In this document: positions 1 to 8,700 of the stretch, in pieces
How positions within the stretch are numbered: position 1 is the first letter of the stretch
How the letters are laid out: each line of letters begins with the position of its first letter
Assembly: GCA_019693395.1 (NCBI GenBank)
Contig: JAAMXP010000681.1
Span: forward strand, 1 to 14,735
Reading direction: 5' to 3'
Source: Ettlia oleoabundans
Lineage: Eukaryota; Chlorophyta; Chlorophyceae; Chlamydomonadales
DNA: 14,735 nucleotides
Notes under the pieces: generated by a model
Databases searched by the model: none
The model's input: only the letters and a program-made list of their open reading frames with translations
Told to the model about the DNA's origin: nothing
Program-made: the position numbers and the translations under genes

Positions 1-275
1 GGGGGGTCCTTATTTGACAGCTGCTGCCTGGGTGGATGGTGGATGGCTTAACGTGGGTTTATGTGCAGCTGGATGTTATGACACTGAACCATCAGTTCAA
101 TGCATTGATGAAAGCGTGGTTTGCTGCTGCTTGAGCGGGATGCGTTGGTACCTGCTGTGCTGTGCTGTGCTGCTGTATTCGATCTCTGCCACGCTGTGCT
201 TTGCCCCTGCCCCCCCGACCCCCCCCACCCCACCCACCCCCCACACACACACGCCGTGAACCTCTCCTGCTGCAG
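1..275 (+). other. Intron of the N-acetylglutamate synthase gene (partial)
   Basis: This stretch precedes the last NAGS exon and shows no NAGS-like peptide, so I read it as intron sequence whose upstream exon lies outside the window. It ends with a long C-rich tract (about 203-245), a short CA run, and the acceptor CTGCTGCAG at 267-275. The small reading frames here on both strands are low-complexity and give no convincing protein. Confidence 0.6.
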
Positions 276-475
276 AGGCTGATGCTGCCCAGCGCGGCAT
301 CCAGCGCCTGGTGCTGCTCACCACTCGCACAGCCGATTGGTTTGAGCAGCGGGGGTTCAAGCCGGAGGGCCCCGCACACCTCAGCCAGCTGCTGCCTGAG
401 GAGCGATGGCGGCGGGTGGACCCCACACGCAACTCACAGCTCTACAGCAAGCTTGTGCCGATGGCGGAGATGTGA
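276..475 (+). CDS. NAGS: N-acetylglutamate synthase, C-terminal exon (partial)
   Basis: This is the last exon of N-acetyl-L-glutamate synthase, the GNAT-type acetyltransferase that transfers acetyl from acetyl-CoA to glutamate in the first step of arginine synthesis; in plants and algae it acts in the chloroplast. The exon begins after the acceptor at 275 and needs one base from the previous exon (xAG, then GCT). It encodes about 65 residues and stops at TGA 473-475. The recognisable part is RLVLLTTRTADWFEQRGFKP, which matches the family's conserved C-terminal segment (L-F-x-L-T-T-R-T/S-x-x-W-F-x-x-R-G-F). It is followed by a shorter match, NSQLYSKLVPMAEM, equivalent to the RRSK-x-x-M-K/A-x-L ending. 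The insertion rich in Leu/Glu/Arg between these two (about residues 30-50 of the exon) is longer than in E. coli ArgA. The kinase-like N-terminal domain and the acetyl-CoA loop lie upstream of the window. Confidence 0.87.
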
Positions 476-875
476 GGAGGCAGCGGCTGAGGGTGCTGCT
501 GCTGCAGCAGAGTTGCGGCGCTGGCGGGCAAGGTGCAGTGGCAGCGGCAGCGCGGCAATGTAATCCGGTGCCGGTGTTGGAGCTGTGAGCAAGCAGCTGA
601 GCAGCAGCACCTGATGAACCAGCCAGCAGTGGTGGCAGAAGCGGAGCTGTGAGGCTCTGCTGTGCCAGCAGCGCTGGAGGGCACATGGTGTTGCAGCAGC
701 GCCGGTCGATTGTGGCAGCGGCGCCAGCGCTTGCGTAGCTTTGATATGGTGTGACGTGCGTGGTGGGTGGATGTGAAGTCCTTGCCGCCGCAAAGTGCAG
801 CACTGTACATTACTGTTATTTGTAGGCACTGCCATATATATTCTTTGTGATTTGTAACATCAATATCCGGGATTC
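476..875 (+). other. 3' UTR of NAGS with two candidate TGTAA signals
   Basis: After the NAGS stop the sequence is rich in GCAGCAG/GGCAGC triplets (about 476-730) and then becomes more AT-rich. Two TGTAA pentamers, the usual chlorophyte poly(A) signal, occur on the plus strand at 559-563 and 853-857. The second sits in a more AT-rich context (ATATATTCTTTGTGATTTG just upstream) and is the better candidate, giving a 3' UTR of about 400 nt. Long open frames on the minus strand here are by-products of the triplet repeats. Confidence 0.5.
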
Positions 876-1393
876 TTTGCGGGGTTCCTGCTGACAAAAA
901 CATGGTTAGAGTCACGGAAGAGCCATGCTCACGAGCAGGCAGGCAAGGGCCCGGGGCGGACATTTAGTTTGCTGGCTTCAGTGCGGTGACCGCTGTATCA
1001 GCTGTCACACCCCGCATGTGCAGTGGTTGCATCCTTGCGTGAAACCCCACCCAGGTTGCAAGTGCAGCAGCAGTTGCGCCCCGCTTAGTGATTGTTTGAC
1101 TGGCCAGTCAAAGTATTAGACCCATGATTATAGTTTCCAGGACAGTGGAATTTTGCTGAGTTCGTTTGTCTCGAAATGATTTAACTGCTGAACCGGTCAA
1201 TGCACCAACCAACACAAGTGAAACGCCGGATGTAATCACATGACAAGAAAAACTCTAGCCATCAACTGTCGCAACAAGGCACGTGTGTGCACCTGGATCA
1301 CAAGTATGACAACCAAATGTGCAGCCAGTGAGGCTGGGCGCCACAAGCAGCGGAGGGTCAGTTGTAAGCCTATACCACATCTACATGCAACCG
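876..1393. other. Intergenic/3' UTR stretch between convergent genes
   Basis: NAGS (+) and gene A (-) point at each other across this region. I see no convincing exon on either strand. It presumably holds the 3' UTR of gene A, but no minus-strand TGTAA is visible between 880 and 1393. A plus-strand TGTAA lies at 1230-1234 without an obvious gene to serve. The one structured element is the palindrome at 1095-1112. Confidence 0.45.
1095..1112. repeat. 18-bp perfect palindrome
   Basis: TTTGACTGGCCAGTCAAA reads identically on both strands. It contains two inverted TTGACT cores, which resemble the plant W-box core TTGAC[C/T]. It lies between two convergent genes, so it could be a protein-binding site or a transcript hairpin; nothing else in the sequence favours one. 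Confidence 0.75.
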
Positions 1394-4300
1394 TCAATGA
1401 GGACGCTGAGAGCCGAGATGCCTGTCTGCCTCCACCCACACTGCGATGATCTGCCATGCAGTGCCGCAGAATGCCAGGAAGAGGGAGATCCCGGTGAGCA
1501 CGAGGGTGGGCATGTCAATCGCAAAACGCTTGCCGCAGGAGGGGCAGTGAGGCCAGCGGCGGCAGCTCCTGTAGGCACATTTGGAGCAAAAGAGCCAGGT
1601 CACCTAGGGTAGGTGCCCAACATCCAGAGACTCGTGAGGGTGCCCGTGCAACGCTTCCGAGGCTATTGTCAGCCCTGGTAGCTTTTATTCCCTGTGTCAA
1701 TAGCCCGAACCTCACCTGCAGGTGTAAGCTCGCATGTTCGCCTCCTGGGCAAGGTAGGAACAGGCTAGCGGGGCGACATAGCCCAGGCAGGCCAGCACCC
1801 ACAGCGCGATGGGCTGGCACAGGCACACCTTGTGGCTTTGAACTGCAGGGGGAATGAATTCCACAGAGCACTGACTGGCGGCATGCCCGGCCTATTTCAC
1901 ACGAGGCTGCTCTCAAAAATCAAGCATAAGAAGCAAGCACATGCATGCTGCTGTAACTCACAGCGCCTAGCTTGCTGCTCTTGTCATCCTGCGCCAGCAT
2001 CGCACTGACAAAACAGATATGGCATGGTCAATGGCAGGGCAAATGGCGCAGACCTGGCACAGCGAAGGGCATTGGGGCGCACAATCTGAGGGAGCTTGCC
2101 AGGTGAGCCATCTGCTGCAGCTGCTCCTGGACGGCAGCGCTGCATAGGGCTGGGGCGCGGCAGACCTTGGTGTGCGCCAGGTGTGTCGCCTCCAGCACGG
2201 CAAGTAGATGCACACACGCCTGCCACTGCAGCGCGACGGATGGGGTGCGGGGGGGTGCGCAACCACTCTGAAGGTAGCATGAACCTTGTGGTACAGGTTG
2301 CATCCCGCAAGTGGAGAGGAGAACGTGGGCGGTTTGTTCGTGAGCAACTGGGCACTAACTTTTGTGCTACAACAGTTGGAGTGTGCCCAATGCAAAGCAG
2401 CGGCAGGTGGTTACGCGTCCGCATGGCGGCGTTAAAGCACAGCGAGAGAGCAGAGCAGCTACAGCTCTGGCGCTGCTCACCTCAATCGGCAACTGGTGGG
2501 TGAACATGAACATGGGCAGGCTGAGCACCCGAATGGCTGCCAGAAATCGCAGCCAACCTCCCCAGTGCCCAGCCCAAGGCAGCAGGTTGGGAGGTACAGC
2601 CTGGCCCAGCAGGAAAGCGTTCAGCAGGCGGCACGCAGCCACGATCTTGTTGCGCCGCGGCAGGTACCATGCAGGGTTCAACTGTGCCAAGGTGCCTGGT
2701 GCTAGGAACACCACTACCGCAGCCACCACTGCCGCCATCTGCCGCCGGCTCCCGCCGTGGACTGCCGGCACGACAAGCAGCAGGAGCACTGACAGGATGC
2801 GGCCTGCCCAGCGGTCAATCCCTGCCCAGCACCGGGTCTGCTGTGCACGAAATCCTGCCATCAGCTGCTGCTGGTGTTCCTGTTCCCCCTCACTCCCCTG
2901 CTCCTGCAACCGCTGCTCCTCTCGATCATGCTCGCTGTATGCAGGAAGCGGCGGCGTGGCGCGGGCCGCTGCAGCCGGTGCACGCTCTCTGCGGCTGCTG
3001 CTTGTTGCAAGGCTGGCGTGCCTTTGCCCGCTCGTCATAAACACTTAAATCAGCCTTTGGTACAGGGTCGGATGGTGCCACGTCTTGCCTGCTGCCGTCA
3101 GCCTGAGGGTGCCTCCCAGACTGCTACGCGACCTGCAGCGAGGTTGCTCAGCGGTAAACTTTCCAAGAACGGACCAGCCTGATGTGCATCAATGCGCAGG
3201 GCTGGAATCGATGGAAGGGGTATGCCCTTAACAATAGGTTGCCGACCACTACCGTCGACTCTTGGGCAAGCCATTCATACCACCGAAACACAACAGTTAG
3301 ACAGCCAAGGCACGTTGATCTATATGCATGCACGCTTAGAAAGGTCCACGTGCAACGCAGCTGCCGATCCTCGGACAGCAACCTTGGATGTGCTCCTAAA
3401 CCTTTATACGGTCAGAAGCCAGTTTTTTTTGCAATTTCCAGGCATTCGGTGCAATGCAGGGCTGCTGTCAACGCCCACAAGGAGTGCATGCATGCGATTG
3501 CTAAACTCCCTGCAGGATCACAGCTCCTATTTACTGTCTGTGCTAATTGATGTGACGGGAGCGGGCAGGAGCAGGAGTGTTGGCAGCAGCCAGCAACAGG
3601 CTGCCACTAGGGCGCCGGCCTCCAAGCGGTGCAGTGCGGACTCACCCTCCATGAACACATGCTGCATGACCCACATTGCTGCAATACGTACGTATACGCC
3701 TGTCCCCTTGCTCCCGCTGCCGCTGCCACTGCTGCTCCTGGCTGCCAGCTGCTGAAGCGGCTTGCCTGGTAAAGGTGATGGGCATTCTGCCCAGGCCTGG
3801 TAGTGCGTCCTGAGCACCAGGTAGGTGGGCACAACCCAGTGCAAAGATGCAAAGAAAGCCCAGTGCAGCGATGCATTTCGTGCGTCTGAGGCCTAGAGGT
3901 AGTTGGACGGCAGAGTGGCCATGAGTGGCACCTCTAGCAGCCTGTGCAGCAGGTTGAGGCGCTGCTCCATCGAAGGGGAGTGGGTGTCGCCTCTCTGCCT
4001 GCCATGCTGGTGGCTCCCGCCTGAGGGCCTTGGCGTGGTACAACGCTGCTGCATGTTTGGCAAGCTGATGCCAGGACAGCCATGAAATGTAGATGTCGAC
4101 TCCAGCGCACGCCTGTGCAGCTATCTCAGCAGTGATGGCGATGGTGGTGGTGGGTGGCCGGCTGGCAGCGGGGCCATGGGTGGGGGTAGGGGGTGGGGGG
4201 CGGCTATACTACGAAGCAGATCCCCACGCTGAGTGCAATATCAAAGCTTTACAGCACTGTCTTAAGCCCCACGGCTCCTTGGCCACACTACCGGCTCCTT

Positions 4301-4845
4301 GGCCACACTACCACCAGCCGATGTCCCCAACCCACGATCTCAGGCTCTTGGAAAGCCAATTATATCTCCAAAATAAGAGAAAAGGGCGTGCAGCGTTAAC
4401 ACTGCCGTGTGAGAAGCATCGGCCACCTCAGCAGCGGATGCCTAGTTGGCTGCGCCATGTTCCCGCCTGCCCGCCTGCTGCTTACTGCATGCAACAGAGG
4501 CAGTCTTTTGGCGTGGGGCGCATGAAAGCACACAGATTGTGCGTCAAAGTGCCGTATTGACATGAAGTTGCACAAAAAAGGGACCATCTGCCCACGGGGC
4601 TGGCATGGAAGGTACTGTCATGATGATGAAGCGATGCGCATCATGCAGTGCCGTCCCACCATAAGTGCAATCCCCGTCCCATGACGGGCGGCCCATGCAG
4701 CCATCACTGCACAGCCAATTGTGGCATCGCTGCCAGCAGTCATCTGGGTATATACCCTGGGGTTCCCATCACTAGAAAACAAACAGCCGTTGTCGTCACC
4801 AGGGTATGCCTCCATGGCCAGCCACCAAACTCCCTGCAGTTCCAT
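1394..4845 (-). CDS. Gene A: multi-pass membrane protein with a Cys4 knuckle
   Basis: No named family was recognised. Model (minus strand, 7 exons, phases all agree): 4845-4660, 4112-3932, 3885-3646, 2788-2481, 2225-2054, 1842-1716 and 1568-1394, giving 462 residues. Membrane helices are seen near residues 127-148, 183-212, 220-238, 248-266, 280-322 (probably two), 375-397 and 424-450. The motif AVHGGS lies near 210-216 and LNPAWY at 239-244, both shared with gene B. C404-x2-C407-x5-C413-x2-C416 forms a possible metal knuckle just before the last helix; it is split by the final intron, and splicing at TACAG (1569) avoids an in-frame TGA. The first exon is the weakest part: it was chosen because its ATG has a good context (AAAGATGG) and a TATA-like AATATAG lies 45 nt upstream. 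The 5' edge of the 2481-2788 exon could extend upstream to about 2965 through a Glu/Gln-rich open stretch. The role is unknown. Confidence 0.5.
2789..3645 (-). other. Large intron of gene A, partly open in frame
   Basis: This 857-nt interval separates two membrane exons of gene A. The part next to the downstream exon (about 2789-3044) stays open in the same frame and encodes an Arg/Glu/Gln-rich segment (for example REEQRLQEQGSEGEQEHQQQ). Several AG acceptors in the right phase fall inside it, so some of it may be exon. From 3045 to 3645 I see no supported coding exon; open frames on both strands there are not convincing. Confidence 0.35.
3886..3931 (-). other. Predicted 46-nt intron in gene A
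   Basis: The donor is GAG|GTGCCACTC and the acceptor GGCCTCAG|AC; the phase-1 junction makes GAC (Asp). It is needed because the upstream frame (ending PQPAAQAAR) and the downstream membrane frame (SLHWAFFASLHWVVPTYLVL) are not the same. In the downstream frame a TAG stop sits at 3893-3895. The length is far below the roughly 90-550 nt of the other introns here, so a sequencing error or another boundary is possible. Confidence 0.35.
4113..4659 (-). other. Predicted first intron of gene A
   Basis: This 547-nt stretch runs from the donor ATG|GTGGGA to the acceptor GCTGCACAG on the minus strand. Near its 3' end it carries a C-rich tract (plus-strand G-rich, about 4179-4202), like the tract before the NAGS acceptor. 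It also contains the 20-bp tandem duplication at 4272-4311. No other coding signal was accepted in it. Confidence 0.4.
4272..4311. repeat. 20-bp tandem duplication, two copies
   Basis: The unit CGGCTCCTTGGCCACACTAC occurs twice back to back with no mismatch (4272-4291 and 4292-4311). It lies in the predicted first intron of gene A. Perfect identity suggests a recent slippage or duplication event. Confidence 0.9.
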
Positions 4846-4888
4846 CTTTCCTGTTATGGGGCATGCAGGTAAAGCAACAGCATTTTCG

Positions 4889-4901
4889 CTATATTATTAC
4901 A
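4889..4901 (-). promoter_or_regulatory. Gene A TATA-like box overlapping gene B poly(A) signal region
   Basis: On the minus strand this reads TGTAATAATATAG. TGTAA is the candidate poly(A) signal of gene B, and AATATAG, immediately after, is a TATA-like element 44-50 nt upstream of gene A's proposed ATG (4845). A 9-codon upstream ORF (MLLLYLHAP) starts about 20 nt further on. Both assignments rest on position and short motifs only. Confidence 0.3.
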
Positions 4902-5181
4902 GCAGGACATGAAGCAAAAGCAAACAAGCATGCCTGGCATGAGACCGGAAACAGAACACGAGACACAATGGACGGCAACGGTACGAAGCAGGAAGAAAAA
5001 AGCAAGGGGGTCAAAAACCACAACCAGAGAGAGAGAGTCACAGTAGGGGCTGCAGTTGGCTGTGATGCCGGCAAAGTGGGACCTCGGTGCGTGCGCCACA
5101 AATACTTGCATCAAAAGGGCAGCAGGTGCATGCAGAGCGCATCACACAAGCAATACACATGCAATACACGCGCATCGACGC

Positions 5182-5218
5182 CCTGTGCCCTGTACACATG
5201 CCGGGTACAGGGCACAGG
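5182..5218. repeat. 14-bp perfect hairpin in the gene B 3' UTR
   Basis: Left arm CCTGTGCCCTGTAC (5182-5195) is exactly complementary to right arm GTACAGGGCACAGG (5205-5218), with a 9-nt loop ACATGCCGG. The stem is GC-rich and would be stable in RNA. It sits about 540 nt past gene B's stop codon and is transcribed with gene B if the distal TGTAA is used. Confidence 0.85.
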
Positions 5219-5760
5219 CTGAACACAACAAAAGTTGTTAACAAGCGCGTGAGTGAGTACATTCTTGCAAAGCTGCTGAAGGTGAGGGGTCATGCTCATG
5301 CATGAACGGTTGGCTATACAAAGGCAGGCACAGCGGCATAATGAACGGCTGATAAGCCAGAATCTACCTGGCTTGCAATTTGCTATCAGTTTGGAGGCAC
5401 ACAAGACAGTTCTGGAAGCAGCGTGGAAAACCTAGAAGCTAGCGTTTGAAATTACGCAAGGAAGAGGAGGCAAAAGTAAGGTAACAGTGGTTTGTGAGAG
5501 GTGTCCTTCCAAACCTTCGGCATAGAGCCCAGTGTCTGCAAAATACCAAACGAGCTGTCCGCAAGCTAAAAACGCGCTAATACCCCTGCATAGGGGCAAT
5601 GACCTGTATTATGTGGCATTGCAAAAAGAAAAGAGGGACACAAGTGCGAACTCAGGATGCGAATGGGTGCATACGACGACCCGGTTGGAGTTTCTTGATA
5701 CATTTGCCATGCTGTACCACGTACATGGCTTGGCGCCGCAGCGCTCACCACAAAGAGTGT

Positions 5761-8700
5761 TCACTGGCCTGCCAGAACTGCACACGAGGAAGGCGGGTGC
5801 AGGTGCTGCCTCTCGGTCCCACCGCTGCCATTGAGGCAGGCTGCAGCACGCCTGGTACTGAGGAAGCTGGAGCGCAGCTGCTTCTCCAGGCGATACACCA
5901 GCAGCGTTGATAGTGAGAAGCCGACCAAGAATTGCGCGGCCAGGTACATGGGCAGCGGCATCTGCCCATCAAAAGATGCTGCAGCTGAGCCGCCACCGCG
6001 CCAAAAGTGCGCCAAGCTGCCGCCAGCTGTGATGATCGAGATGCACAACAGCTGGAGAGGCATGTGCAGGGAGACGGGCAGAGGTTGCCTGCAAAGCACA
6101 GGAGAAGGCAGAAACGGGCTGGCATGGCGTAACATAGCTGGAGTCTTCGATAATCTATCAGTATATGCAACAAACACATGCCTTGCAGTCACGCGGTTGA
6201 TCACGCAGGCCCGCCCGCCAGCCGCCCCCCACCCCACCCCACCCACCTTACAGCCAGCAGGCACAGAACCGCGCCTCCACTTCGGCCCAATGCAGATTCG
6301 AACCAAGTGACAACCCGGGCTTCGCGCTCAACAGCCAGCGCTTGATGCGCTGCCAGCAGCAGTGCGAGCAGCAGGCGCAACAGTGCCAGACCGGCGGGGC
6401 GATGGGGGCCCCACCAAGATGGGTTAAGCCAGCAGAATATGGAAGGGGCTGCCAGCAGCACGCAGCCTGCAAGGGGCATCAAGTGAAGCGGAAAAGAACA
6501 CGGTGCATGGGCACCACTTGTTGTCTGACAGAAAGGAGTCAAATCGTGAGTGTGGTTTCCCATCCAGCAGCAAGTGCCATGTGAGCGACACACCAGCCAG
6601 CAATAGCGCTCCATCCCAGCAGAGGGCACTGCGGAAACAGCCGCAGCATGCCGCCATGGCTTACCTGCCAGTGACATCAAGCTGTTAGCAGAGGCCCCAT
6701 GGACCGCCAGGTGGCCCCCAAAGAATGCGGCAACAGCCAGGTGCAGCATGCCCAGCTTGGAATCGCAGCGCAGCATGTAGGGGAACACCGAGGTCCTGCA
6801 GCGCCGGTGGTGGTGGTGGTGGTGAAAGAAATAAAGTGCACGCAGGGCCGTGGCCATGTGCGCACAGTAACAGATAGCAGGTGCCAGGCACGCTCTGTGG
6901 ATTTGCTGAGAGATGGCAGCTGGTTATGGTGCTGAAAAGGCACACACATGTATCCAAATCACTGCCTAGCGATTGCAAGCCCATCCCCCTGCGGTGCAGA
7001 GCTGTCAGCCCACCCACCTATAGGCCGCCTCCACGTGTTGATCAATGAACCGCAGGTCCCATGCCTGACAAATGGGTGAGCTCGGCGTGGGGCTGCCCGT
7101 GCTCCTGAAACTGCCGGCTTTGGACAGTGAAGCATCAACTGAGCTGCCATTCTTGCACCTGCCGCTGGTGCCACCCCGCATGCGATCCTTGTTTTTTATA
7201 GCTGCGTCTCCAACATGCCCCACAGGACTGCTGTTGAAGGGGCTGCTCTGCAAGCTGTCGCTAGCTATTGACTTGGGCAGGCATGGCTCGCAAGGGCTGT
7301 CCAACGGACATGCCGCTGCTGCATCTGCACTGCCTGTCAAAGGATATAATACTGGCGTGCGTTGCCAGGGCACCCGGATTGAGGGTGGATCACTGCAGGA
7401 TGACATCATGGATGGTGAGGCGACAGTACTGCTGCCGCTGGCACGCTGCTGTGGGCTGCCTGGCTCCACTCCCTGCGAAACGGGTGCCATGGGACCGGCT
7501 GCAGCGGCAGCAGCAGCTGTTGTCAAATCGACTGCAGCTTGAGCAGTTGAATGCTGTGCAGCACCCCGCAGGCGTCCCGCCTCATCCAGGGCTACAGTGT
7601 TAGCAGAGATGCTCTGATCCAGTCCAGGCGCTAGCCAGGAAGAGCGGGCGCGCTCTGGAGCCATGCTGGGCCTGCACCACAGGTCAGCATTTACGGCAAC
7701 ACAGGTCAGCATTCCAGCTTGGCCACATCGATGTGCAGAGCAAAAATGCAGGATTGCACATATGATCCACTGAATGACCTGCTAGCATGCGCCTCCTTTG
7801 GCACATGCCACGAAAGATGAGGAAGGACAAGGAGCAGGCAACGTAGCACATGAAGTGCCGCGTATGTCACGCAACAATGCACCACCCCACATCACATCAC
7901 GCCAGAGGCCAATGGCCAAGCCATGGCACGAATGCACAGGGCCACGCTGCACACCTGCCCTCCAGTGTTTGCCGGCGATCCTCTTCAAGGATGTCCTCAT
8001 AACCCTCAACTACACACAGGTAGAGACAGGCACAGGCTGGTCATCAGATTGCAGGTAATCGGGCAGGCAGGCATGGGAGCATGCAGCCACACAAATGCTC
8101 GCGGCATGTAGGCAAGTGCAGGCGGGTAGGTGGGGAGGTGGATGTTCAGTCAAGTCAACAAGCATGTAGTGCAGGAGGGCAGGCGGGAGGGCAGCCATGC
8201 ACCAGCAGACCCAGGATCAGGAGAGCCGCAGGCGCGCACGTTCATGGTCGTGCGGGGCGGATGGAGCGGGCTGCTGGTCGTCCAACAGACAGGACACATG
8301 GCTCAGCATGCTGACCTGCAGGATGCCACAGGAGGGTGGCAGCAACAAGAACAGTTTGGCAGTGGTAGAAGTGTTGAGAAGGGGTGTGCTGGCAATGGAG
8401 TAGAACAATGTGAACTTGAAAAGCTTCAAAACGTGCTTGGGCCAAAAAAACTCAACCAGGGTGCATTTCAATGCTGATATGAGCAGCCAGGCTGGCTCGT
8501 CTGGACAGGCAGCCTGGGTGGATGCCTGATGTGCCAACTTGCCTGGCGCAGGATGGCCGAGGCAGTGCTTCCGCTGCGGGAGGCCTGGCTGAGTAGGATG
8601 GTAGCAGGAGGGCGTGGCAATGAGTTGCCGGAGTCCGCTCCATCCTGCCTTGCCGCACCTACAGCCAGCAGCAAATTGTTAGGTGATGGTGCAGAATGTT

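Larger units (their letters stand above)
4846..5760 (-). other. 3' UTR of gene B and short spacer to gene A
   Basis: After gene B's stop at 5761-5763 there is no convincing exon on the minus strand. A minus-strand TGTAA (TTACA at 4897-4901 on the plus strand) is the first such signal downstream and would give a 3' UTR of about 860 nt. The plus strand is purine-rich from about 4910 to 5040 and contains a GA run at about 5026-5036. A strong hairpin lies at 5182-5218. Confidence 0.45.

Noticed and set aside
480..760. Long overlapping frames on both strands downstream of NAGS
   Set aside because: GCAGCAG/GGCAGC triplets open all frames; the peptides are repeats of Ala/Gln/Ser/Cys without domains.
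1605..1620. Acceptor CCCTAG before VTWLFCSKC in gene A
   Set aside because: With the phase of the preceding exon it creates an immediate TGA; the next acceptor TACAG at 1569 keeps the frame open.
2362..3048. 228-codon plus-strand reading frame
   Set aside because: It is antisense to the LNPAWY exon of gene A, whose hydrophobic pattern and shared motif with gene B mark the true strand.
3192..3755. 187-codon plus-strand reading frame
   Set aside because: It overlaps the intron and a membrane exon of gene A on the other strand; the composition is not protein-like and no splice support was found.
4854..5114. 86-codon hydrophobic minus-strand frame
   Set aside because: It arises from a purine-rich plus strand (Phe/Leu/Val codons on the other side) within the gene B 3' UTR; no homologous motif or splice support.
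5831..6310. 159-codon plus-strand reading frame
   Set aside because: It is antisense to the last membrane exons of gene B, whose minus-strand frame has matching splice phases and clear helices; the plus frame is a GC-rich shadow.
6480..6640. Membrane-like minus-strand peptide (GALLLAGVSLTWHLLLDG)
   Set aside because: It would need a 36-nt intron and the wrong phase; direct splicing from 6665 to 6466 fits phase 1 exactly, so this lies in an intron.
7072..7542. 156-codon plus-strand reading frame with Ala runs
   Set aside because: It is antisense to the long linker exon of gene B, which joins its neighbours in phase.
7671..7778. Acceptor CTGTGGTGCAG as the start of the long gene B linker exon
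   Set aside because: It does not fit the phase of the preceding exon, while the acceptor at 7779 (CTAGCAG) does and adds a membrane helix in the same frame.
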